From Corynebacterium sp. sy039 (GTDB lineage Bacteria; Actinomycetota; Actinomycetes; Mycobacteriales; Mycobacteriaceae): a stretch of 64,000 nucleotides of DNA. Numbering within the stretch: the first letter of the stretch is position 1; each line of letters begins with the position of its first letter. Location of the stretch: positions 1,364,001-1,428,000 of the forward strand of contig NZ_CP042325.1 in assembly GCF_007904105.1 (NCBI RefSeq), read 5' to 3'. The notes under the pieces were generated by a model that saw only the letters and a list, made by a program, of their open reading frames with translations, did not search any database and was not told the origin of the DNA. Made by a program: the position numbers and the translations under genes. Positions 56,808 to 64,000 of this stretch are shown here, piece after piece.

Positions 56808-58409
56808 CTATTTTCCTTTGCCGAAATCAAGGTTATTGAGGTCGATATTTTCCAACCCCTTGGGCATTTTTGGCATTCCAGGCATACCTGGTAACCCTGC
56901 ACCACCTTGCAATTGTTCCTGCATTTTCTGCAACTCAGCCATATTCGGCATTCCAGGCATTCCGCCAGGCATTCCAGGCATATTATTGCTACGCTTTGGT
57001 GCTTTACGTTTACCGTTTTTACCTTTACGCCCTTTAGGTTTCTTCTTTGTAGCGCTCCGGCCACCTCCCATGCCAAACTGACCGGCCATCTGCCCCATCA
57101 TCTTCTTTGCATCGAAGAACCGTTCTACCAGTTGATTTACTTCAGTAACGCTTACGCCAGAACCATTGGCAATGCGCTTACGTCGAGAAGCATTTAGAAT
57201 TTTGGGGTTTTCTCGCTCAGCAGGGGTCATACCACGGATAATGGCCTGAATGCGGTCGAGCTGTTTCTCATCAACCATGTCCGCCACCTGAGACATTTGC
57301 TTTCCACCAGGGAGCATCTTGAGGATATTACCAATCGGCCCCATTCGACGAATCATAAGCATTTGGTTGAGGAAGTCTTCCAGAGTGAGCTCCCCTGTAC
57401 CAATTTTTTGCGCTGCAACTAATGCTTGTTCTTGATCAAGTTTCTTCTCTGCTTGTTCAATGAGCGTGAGAATATCACCCATGCCAAGAATACGACTTGA
57501 CATACGCTGTGGGTGGAATACATCGAAATCTTCTAGCTTTTCACCAGTAGAGGCAAACATAATTGGCTTGCCAGTAACCTCACGAATAGATAATGCAGCA
57601 CCACCACGAGCATCACCATCTAATTTAGTAAGCACTACACCAGTGAAATCCACGCCATCGCGGAATGCCTCAGCAGTATTTACTGCATCCTGACCAATCA
57701 TGGCATCAATGACGAAAAGCACTTCATCAGGGTTGATAGCATCGCGGATATTTCGTGCCTGGGTCATCAAAGTCTCGTCAATACCCAATCGACCAGCTGT
57801 ATCGACGATCACCACATCATGCTGGCTACGCTTTGCTTCTTCAACACCTGCTTGAGCCACAGCGACTGGATCACCATGCGAAGTACCCATTTCGTGTTCG
57901 AGGGAATCGATCGATGTACCAGGATCCGGAGCAAAGGTAGGAACACCTGCACGCTGACCTACAATCTCAAGCTGCTGCACTGCACCAGGTCGCTGCAAGT
58001 CACATGCAACGAGCATAGGGGTATGACCTTGCTCAGCAAGATATCGTGCCAGTTTACCTGCCAAGGTAGTTTTACCCGCACCTTGCAAACCTGCCAGCAT
58101 AATGACCGTTGGTGGATTCTTTGCCAAGCGCAAACGGCGCGTCTCGCCACCAAGAATTGCAGTAAGTTCTTGGTCGACAATTTTAATAATTTGCTCTGCA
58201 GGATTGAGCGCCTTAGATACTTCTACCCCTAAAGCACGCTCCTTAATTTTGGCAATAAAACCGCGCACTACCGGCAAAGAAACGTCAGCTTCTAGGAGCG
58301 CAAGACGAATTTCTCGAGCAACAGCATTGATATCAGCTTCGGTGACTCTGCCTTTTGTCCGTAGACCTGATAAAGCTTGACCCAACCTATCTGATAGAGA
58401 CTCAAACAC
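56808..58409 (-). CDS. ffh: Signal recognition particle protein Ffh
   Basis: SRP54 GTPase that binds signal sequences and 4.5S RNA and targets ribosomes to FtsY. Start set at GTG 58409 (MFESLSDRLGQALSGL, 533 aa) with AAGGAG nine bases upstream; the longer frame from 58508 adds 33 unrelated residues. The N domain is followed by the G domain with GLQGAGKTTLAGKLARYL near 106 and DTAGRLGIDETLM near 192. The M domain (about 300-440) contains the RNA-binding RRKRIANGSGVSVTEVN. The tail (about 460-533) is basic and then Pro-Gly-Met-rich (PGMPGMP repeats). Confidence 0.98.
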   Translation of the reverse strand: MFESLSDRLGQALSGLRTKGRVTEADINAVAREIRLALLEADVSLPVVRGFIAKIKERALGVEVSKALNPAEQIIKIVDQELTAILGGETRRLRLAKNPPTVIMLAGLQGAGKTTLAGKLARYLAEQGHTPMLVACDLQRPGAVQQLEIVGQRAGVPTFAPDPGTSIDSLEHEMGTSHGDPVAVAQAGVEEAKRSQHDVVIVDTAGRLGIDETLMTQARNIRDAINPDEVLFVIDAMIGQDAVNTAEAFRDGVDFTGVVLTKLDGDARGGAALSIREVTGKPIMFASTGEKLEDFDVFHPQRMSSRILGMGDILTLIEQAEKKLDQEQALVAAQKIGTGELTLEDFLNQMLMIRRMGPIGNILKMLPGGKQMSQVADMVDEKQLDRIQAIIRGMTPAERENPKILNASRRKRIANGSGVSVTEVNQLVERFFDAKKMMGQMAGQFGMGGGRSATKKKPKGRKGKNGKRKAPKRSNNMPGMPGGMPGMPNMAELQKMQEQLQGGAGLPGMPGMPKMPKGLENIDLNNLDFGKGK

Positions 58410-58544
58410 GCTAGCGAACTCCTTGAAACCTAAAAGTATGTAACAGTGTAATCCAAAAACCCTATTATAAGGCTCACATAGGGGTGAGCGAAAATACGCA
58501 ACAGCCACAGCATAGCGAAACTGCCCTACCGCCCATGCGATTTC

Positions 58545-60683
58545 TTATTTTTTATTTCCTGATGTCAATAGTCTAGTCACATCTCGTTCTACTTGTGCTC
58601 GATCAAACCCTGGTTCTAGTTGACACTGGACAATCATCGTCGCCCCAGGGGTAGTCATGCGCAACCACTTAATTCCTGGCAATACCCCTAATAGAGTACC
58701 TAAAGCTGCCTGGCGATCCGTCGTACGCACTTCTAAAATATCGTCCTGCCACATGGTTGTGGTCAAGCCGCCGTGGATCGTCGGTAATGCACTAAATACG
58801 CCAGACTTATAGCTTTGCACAATATCTTGTTCATCAAATCCAGTACCTAGGGTGTTATATACCTCAAGTTCTGCCTCGACAATGCGCTGACCACTATCTT
58901 TATCCACTCTTGTTGTTATGCCTGCACCAAGGATATTCCATTCTTTTGCAGCTACAAGTGCAAAAATACGGATACTTTCACGGTCATAACTACCACGCCA
59001 GTAAATCGTCGCACGCATATTATTTTCTTCATGCCGCACACCCACCGTATCAGGTGCATGTACCTGAGGTGGCTGAGGCGCTAATGCACTCAGCTGTACT
59101 TTCGCTCGGTGGCATAGAGTTTTTAATCCTGCGCTCAACGACGGACTAAACACTCCAGGTCCTGTCGCTAAAGAATCTGCTTCAACTAGGGTTTCTAATA
59201 AGTTGATGATTAATCGGTCATATCCAGTAGCATCGAGCAGCTGTTCCAAGGCCTGCGAACCAGTGGGATCCATACGCCTGAGGATTTGTGGAATCAACGT
59301 ATGCTGCGCTACAACCGTTTTGACGATATGAATTTCTTGTTTATTAAGCCGCAATCTTTTAGCCATATGAGCAACATACTCAGCGCCTACTTGCTCATGC
59401 GGTAACTGCTGCCCCTTACCAATATCATGAAAAAGTGCTGCCAGATAAAGCAAATCTGGACGTGCCACGTTTACACTTCGCTGTGCACAATTGTGCACCA
59501 CCATAAGACTATGCTGGTCGACGGTATGGATATGGGTTGGTTCTCTCGGCACAAGCCCACGGATATTTTTCCACTCTGGAACTATTTTCTCCCATAATCC
59601 ATACTCATCCATCTGATGTATTACCCGTGCACTGTGCTCGGGTGAGCTGAGCAAAGCAAAAAAATCACCTGCCATATTAGTGGGCATAATCTCTGGTAAT
59701 GGCGGTAACTGTGTCAAACGTTTCCAGGTATGTGGCGCAACACTAAGCCCGGTGCGTGCCCCAGCTGCTGCTACGCGCAATAACAAACCTGGATCACTAA
59801 GGTCAGGAGTACGCGAAAGGGTGATCTCACCATTGAGTTCCACAACATCGACGTCGAGTGGCCGTCGAATAGGACGCCTGATTTTTGTGCGCGACGGCAA
59901 CAAGTTTCGTGCAGTGGCTAATGCTTCAGTAAGAGCATCATCGACTGTTTTAGCCGCAGCAGCCAAAGCACGCGCTAATTCATAGCGATCAGCAAAACCT
60001 AAATCTGTTGCAACATCGACGGCGAACTCAGGATCAAGAACATCTCTCGCTCGCCCCATATGAAAATGCAACAGTGTTCGAGTATCAAGCAGTAGCGTAC
60101 GTTGTTGATCCAACTGTGCGCGATTACTCAGATTTGCCAAAGCAAGAGCATTAATTAAATCAATATCACGTAACCCGCCATGACCATGTTTCAGATCAGG
60201 TCTAGTCATTGTCACCAAAGAACCTGAACGACGCCACCGAGCTATCGCAGTATCAACAAGATTATTAAAATTCTTTTTTAATTCTTTACGCCATGTGGCA
60301 AGGACTAACTCTCGCGCTCTTTCAGTTAATTTTTCCTGCCCCCGACAATGCGATAAATCCAAAAGAGCAAGTGCCGCAGTAGAATCTGCCGTCATCATCT
60401 GTGCACATTCTTCTGGCGTGCGTACTGCATAGTCAAGACGCATTTTTGCATCCCAAATGGGGTACCACACACGCTCAATTTCTGCCGAATCAAGCGCGGT
60501 GGCTTGGGCGTCGACAAGCAATATGAGATCAAGATCTGAATGTGGACCGAGTTCACCGCGGGCAAAAGAACCCGTAGCTGCCAGTGCAGTACCTGATGGT
60601 AACTGCACGGAATTGAGTATATCCCAAGCTCTATGCTGTGCTTGTTGCCTGAGTTGTTGAGGCATTACATGAATATGACTCAT
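58545..60683 (-). CDS. glnD: PII uridylyl/adenylyltransferase GlnD
   Basis: Bifunctional enzyme that modifies and demodifies PII according to glutamine/nitrogen status; in corynebacteria the known activity is adenylylation of GlnK. At 712 aa it is shorter than the enterobacterial enzyme. The nucleotidyltransferase block GSFARGELGPHSDLDLILL is near 43-61, the HD hydrolase motif YLAALFHDIGKGQQ near 400, and the two C-terminal ACT domains (about 560-712) sense glutamine. Third gene of the amtB-glnK-glnD operon, 95 bp after glnK. Confidence 0.96.
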   Translation of the reverse strand: MSHIHVMPQQLRQQAQHRAWDILNSVQLPSGTALAATGSFARGELGPHSDLDLILLVDAQATALDSAEIERVWYPIWDAKMRLDYAVRTPEECAQMMTADSTAALALLDLSHCRGQEKLTERARELVLATWRKELKKNFNNLVDTAIARWRRSGSLVTMTRPDLKHGHGGLRDIDLINALALANLSNRAQLDQQRTLLLDTRTLLHFHMGRARDVLDPEFAVDVATDLGFADRYELARALAAAAKTVDDALTEALATARNLLPSRTKIRRPIRRPLDVDVVELNGEITLSRTPDLSDPGLLLRVAAAGARTGLSVAPHTWKRLTQLPPLPEIMPTNMAGDFFALLSSPEHSARVIHQMDEYGLWEKIVPEWKNIRGLVPREPTHIHTVDQHSLMVVHNCAQRSVNVARPDLLYLAALFHDIGKGQQLPHEQVGAEYVAHMAKRLRLNKQEIHIVKTVVAQHTLIPQILRRMDPTGSQALEQLLDATGYDRLIINLLETLVEADSLATGPGVFSPSLSAGLKTLCHRAKVQLSALAPQPPQVHAPDTVGVRHEENNMRATIYWRGSYDRESIRIFALVAAKEWNILGAGITTRVDKDSGQRIVEAELEVYNTLGTGFDEQDIVQSYKSGVFSALPTIHGGLTTTMWQDDILEVRTTDRQAALGTLLGVLPGIKWLRMTTPGATMIVQCQLEPGFDRAQVERDVTRLLTSGNKK

Positions 60684-60778
60684 AGCAGCACGACGTTATC
60701 CTGTTCTCTTAGGTGTTCTGGTGTTTCAGGGTTGCCTGAGTGTGGGTAGTTTTCCCACATGAGGTATAGCTGAGGGAC

Positions 60779-61126
<348 letters not shown>

Positions 61127-61179
61127 CTATGGCTTAGCAGTTGTTGCTCAATTATTCTACTTAACTCTTTGCTGAAAAT

Positions 61180-62499
61180 TTAGTTGAATGAAGGACCAGC
61201 AGTATCATAAGCAGTTTCGCCATGCTCATGGAAGTCAATGCCATTTGATTCTTCTTCATCATCAACTCGCCAACCCAAGGTTGCTTTCACAATGAATGCC
61301 AAAACCACAGTGATAAGGCCAGCAAAAATCATAGCAATGAGCGCAATCAGAATTTGGACTACAAAAAGTTTTACGCCATCAGAACCACCACCTGTGAGCA
61401 ATCCCTTGCCATCTGCCAATAGCCCCACGCCAATCGTGCCCCACAGACCAGCTACAAGGTGGACACCCACAACATCCAAGGAATCGTCGAAAGCGAATTT
61501 ATATTTTAGTCCCACGCCAAAAGCAGCAAGGATACCGCCAATAGCACCAAGAATGAGTGAGGTAACCGGGGTGAGATCACCAGCTGCAGGAGTAACAGCA
61601 ACTAAACCAGCGACGACACCCGAAGCAGCACCTAAAGATGTTGCATGACCGTCACGGATTTTTTCCACAAGCAACCAACCTAGCATTGCAGCTGCGGTGG
61701 CAGCGGTAGTGTTAACCCACGCTAATCCAGCTAATCCATCTGCAGCAAAAGCAGAACCGCCGTTGAAACCAAACCAACCGAACCAGAGCAGTGCTGCGCC
61801 AAGCATCACAAAAGGTAGGTTGTGTGGTCGCTGCGAAGAGCGAAGGAAGTTTTTACGTTTTCCAATGATAATGGACAGCACTAACGCACTCACACCTGCA
61901 GAAATATGCACGACTGTACCACCAGCAAAGTCAATTGGCTTGATGAGTGCTTCTGCTGCGTCGTCAACGCCGAATAACCAAGCAGCAACACTATTTTCAC
62001 CGTGAGCCAGCAAACCGCCACCCCACACCATATGCGCTAATGGGAAGTAAGCACACGTTGCCCATAATCCTGCAAAGAGCATCCAAGAGCCAAATTTGAC
62101 ACGTTCGGCTATGGCACCAGAAATCAATGCGGTAGAGATAACAGCAAAGGTGAGCTGGAATGCAACATCAATAATGTTGGGATAACCAGATGCACCTGCA
62201 ATATAGTTGCCTTCTGCGTCAGTAATGGAGTTTTTTAGCCCAAAGAACTCAAAAGGGTTGGCAAATACCCCACCTATTGATTGAGAGCCATAGGACATGG
62301 ACCATCCCCATAGCACATAAATAACGCTGACTAACCCAAGTGTGCCAAAAGACATCATCATCATGTTTAGCACTGATTTTTGCCTGGACATACCGCCATA
62401 GAAAAATGCAAGTGCAGGTGTCATGAGAAGAACCAGTGATGCTGATATGAGCATCCAACTTGCATTTCCTGATGCTTGTAGCACTTCTTCCGAGCTCAT
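61180..62499 (-). CDS. amtB: Ammonium transporter
   Basis: Trimeric ammonium/ammonia channel of 439 aa with eleven predicted transmembrane helices. Landmarks are LMTPALAFFYGGMSRQKSVL near the N-terminus, the signature region GGTVVHISAGVSALVLSII with the pore His near 193, and FGFNGGSAF. The final His of the pore pair lies in GVHLVAGLWGT. The ATG at 62499 has AAAGGAG about nine bases upstream. First gene of amtB-glnK-glnD, with an AmtR-type operator 59 bp upstream of the start. Confidence 0.98.
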   Translation of the reverse strand: MSSEEVLQASGNASWMLISASLVLLMTPALAFFYGGMSRQKSVLNMMMMSFGTLGLVSVIYVLWGWSMSYGSQSIGGVFANPFEFFGLKNSITDAEGNYIAGASGYPNIIDVAFQLTFAVISTALISGAIAERVKFGSWMLFAGLWATCAYFPLAHMVWGGGLLAHGENSVAAWLFGVDDAAEALIKPIDFAGGTVVHISAGVSALVLSIIIGKRKNFLRSSQRPHNLPFVMLGAALLWFGWFGFNGGSAFAADGLAGLAWVNTTAATAAAMLGWLLVEKIRDGHATSLGAASGVVAGLVAVTPAAGDLTPVTSLILGAIGGILAAFGVGLKYKFAFDDSLDVVGVHLVAGLWGTIGVGLLADGKGLLTGGGSDGVKLFVVQILIALIAMIFAGLITVVLAFIVKATLGWRVDDEEESNGIDFHEHGETAYDTAGPSFN

Positions 62500-62557
62500 G
62501 ATGTGCTCTCCTTTTCTCAGAATCCCTCAGTGGATACGACTGTTGCCATGCAACTCA

Positions 62558-62571
62558 CTATATAACTATAG
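62558..62571. promoter_or_regulatory. AmtR-type operator upstream of amtB
   Basis: CTATATAACTATAG fits CTAT-N6-ATAG, the core of the AmtR motif known from C. glutamicum, where AmtR represses amtB-glnK-glnD under nitrogen excess. A TATAGT that could serve as a -10 lies inside the motif on the minus strand, which would allow simple steric repression. Confidence 0.7.
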
Positions 62572-62662
62572 ACATACAGAATTCTTTTCTATAATCCAAC
62601 AGTTAGAATGGGGTACCCACTCACGAAAGACAAGGCATTATCACTGCTAAGAGCACCGAAAA

Positions 62663-62690
62663 AGGCAGCACCCCATCATGGATGCTGCCT
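62663..62690 (-). terminator. Terminator after ftsY
   Basis: AGGCAGCA pairs with TGCTGCCT over 8 bp around a 12-nt loop, followed by TTTTT on the minus strand, 63 bp after the ftsY stop. It isolates the nitrogen operon from ftsY. Confidence 0.88.
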
Positions 62691-62753
62691 ATAAAGATTC
62701 ACTGCGCCATCGCGCATCATCACACAAAGATGGAATGACTAACCAGCGAAAAC

Positions 62754-64000
62754 TTAATGTGTGCCCAAAAGCGCATCGACAAAACCATCAACCTCAAAAG
62801 GTGCTAAGTGGTCAGCGCCTTCCCCAAGACCCACCAATTTCACTGGAACACCAAGTTCTTCTTGCACTCGGAACACAATCCCGCCCTTGGCTGTGCCATC
62901 AAGTTTGGTTAGTGCAACACCAGTAATCTCTACGACATCACTAAATACTTTCGCCTGGTGCATACCATTTTGCCCGGTAGTAGCATCAAGGACGAGCAAG
63001 ACCTCATCAACTTTTGCTTTCTTTTCCACTACTCGTTTTACTTTGCCAAGCTGATCCATCAAATTCGCAGAGTTATGCAAACGACCGGCAGTGTCAATGA
63101 GAACCACGTCCACTCCTGATTCCACGCCCTGCGACACGGCGTCGAAAGCAACGGAAGCAGGATCTGCACCTTCTTTGCCACGCACTGTTCGCGCCCCTAC
63201 GCGTCGACCCCATGTTTCTAGCTGATCAGCTGCGGCAGCACGGAAAGTATCTGCAGCGCCAAGAAGAACAGAGTGCCCCATAGACACAAGAACACGTGCA
63301 AGTTTTCCTGTTGTGGTCGTCTTACCAGTGCCATTGACTCCCACAACCAAAATCACCGCTGGCTTACCGTCATAAGGCATAGCCTTAATAGAGCGATCCA
63401 TATCTGGTTGCGCTGCACTAATCAAACATTCACGTAGCATTTCCCGCGCTTCTTGCTCAGAGGAAACCCCACGCTTGGCAATGGTTTCTCGCAATTGATC
63501 AACAACTTTGAGCGTCACATTAGCGCCAAGATCTGCTTGCAATAGCAATGCTTCAATATCTTCCCACGCCTCATCGTCGAGATCTCCCTCGCTAAGCATA
63601 CCGAGTACAGAACGACCAAAAACATTTTGTGAACGCGATAGGCGGGCGCGCAACCGAGCAATACGACCGTCAGCAGGATCAATATCTTCGACAGGGGCAC
63701 TGTCAACGCTATCAGCGCTATCAGTGGTGTCAGCGCTATCAGGGCTATCAGCGCTATCAGAAACACCATCCTCAGAAACAGTATCGGCAGCAGAATCAGA
63801 GTCAGAGCTTTCGACATCATGGATCTGTGCTCCCTGCTCGTGAGTTTGTGAGTCGAGTTTCGTCGCATGAGCGTCGATAAGCTCCTCAGGTTTATTCGTG
63901 CTTTCTGCGGCTATAGCAGGTTCAGCAGATTCAGCCTGACGAACCTCAGGCTCCGATTGGGCTAATTCAACTGGTTCTTTTTGCGCAGAACTAAAATTAA
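62754..64000 (-). CDS. ftsY: SRP receptor FtsY (N-terminus outside the window)
   Basis: GTPase that docks SRP-bound ribosomes at the membrane. About 415 codons are visible, and the frame is open to the window edge, so the true start lies beyond 64000; a TTG at 63653 would cut into the N domain. The G domain shows VVGVNGTGKTTTTGKLARVL, VLIDTAGRLHNSANLM and VALTKLDGTAKGG. The first 115 visible residues are a very acidic extension (A domain) with an Asp-Ser-x repeat coded by a 9-bp tandem repeat. Ffh is in the same window. Confidence 0.97.
   Translation of the reverse strand, partial: NFSSAQKEPVELAQSEPEVRQAESAEPAIAAESTNKPEELIDAHATKLDSQTHEQGAQIHDVESSDSDSAADTVSEDGVSDSADSPDSADTTDSADSVDSAPVEDIDPADGRIARLRARLSRSQNVFGRSVLGMLSEGDLDDEAWEDIEALLLQADLGANVTLKVVDQLRETIAKRGVSSEQEAREMLRECLISAAQPDMDRSIKAMPYDGKPAVILVVGVNGTGKTTTTGKLARVLVSMGHSVLLGAADTFRAAAADQLETWGRRVGARTVRGKEGADPASVAFDAVSQGVESGVDVVLIDTAGRLHNSANLMDQLGKVKRVVEKKAKVDEVLLVLDATTGQNGMHQAKVFSDVVEITGVALTKLDGTAKGGIVFRVQEELGVPVKLVGLGEGADHLAPFEVDGFVDALLGTH
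63703..63756 (-). repeat. Six 9-bp tandem units in the ftsY A domain
   Basis: The plus strand reads six imperfect copies of tcagcgcta (63703-63756). On the minus strand these are in-frame GAT-AGC-GCT codons giving Asp-Ser-Ala/Pro/Thr/Val repeats. The length of 9 bp keeps the frame, so copy number can vary without breaking the gene. Confidence 0.85.

Overview
The window looks like core chromosome of a low-GC Corynebacterium. The base composition looks like the mid-40s % GC by eye, which is low for the genus; a C. kutscheri-like species would fit, but that is a guess. Signs of the group are mycothione reductase (mycothiol is an actinobacterial thiol), the actinobacterial DUF2469, DUF2631 and DUF4439 proteins, the amtB-glnK-glnD operon with an AmtR-type operator, and the mqo / hydrolase / mtr / map / PBP / ispG / rseP / dxr order that I recall from C. 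glutamicum. I see no prophage, insertion sequence, CRISPR array, tRNA or rRNA. The window cuts truB at its left end and ftsY at its right end. Most genes lie on the minus strand.

Layout. 1-9.7 kb: truB (partial, +) faces a minus-strand translation operon that reads rimP, nusA, ylxR, infB, rbfA, nrnA-type DHH phosphoesterase, MATE transporter, pptT. 9.8-16.7 kb: a DUF4439 lipoprotein, proS, yaaA, a GT-C-like membrane protein, cobA and selO. 16.7-21.3 kb: a minus-strand cobalamin operon, chlI-like / chlD-like chelatase, cobO, cobB, ogt. 21.3-28.9 kb: mqo, an alpha/beta hydrolase, mtr with a coupled membrane protein, cobQ, map. 29-34.8 kb: a lipobox-bearing class B PBP, then ispG, rseP, dxr, which places two steps of the MEP isoprenoid pathway around a site-2 protease. 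35-41.8 kb: DUF2631, rlmN, a LapA-like protein, cdsA, frr, pyrH, tsf, rpsB. 42-49.5 kb: M23 peptidase, xerC, dprA, comM, yraN, DUF2469, rnhB, lepB, rplS. 49.6-58.4 kb: tex, trmD, rimM, rpsP, a large AT3-SGNH acyltransferase, ffh. 58.5-64 kb: glnD, glnK, amtB (nitrogen control), then ftsY.

How the genes work together. Ribosome biogenesis and translation dominate (infB, nusA, rimP, rbfA, rpsB, tsf, frr, rplS, rpsP, rimM, trmD, rlmN, truB, proS, map). Protein targeting is covered by ffh, ftsY and lepB. Corrin synthesis is spread over three loci (cobA; chlID-cobO-cobB; cobQ), so the organism probably makes B12, with cobN and the ring-methylation genes expected elsewhere.

The most interesting signal is at 20.16-20.21 kb. 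The chlI-like and VWA/chlD-like reading frames look like one protein split by a +1 shift at a CCC-TTT-C site. That fits the known class of chlD genes that make two cobaltochelatase subunits by programmed frameshifting. Other points are a terminator whose two arms are perfect DnaA boxes, a cluster of DnaA-like boxes upstream of rpsB, and a pair of DtxR-like motifs upstream of xerC. Otherwise this is ordinary, conserved chromosome.
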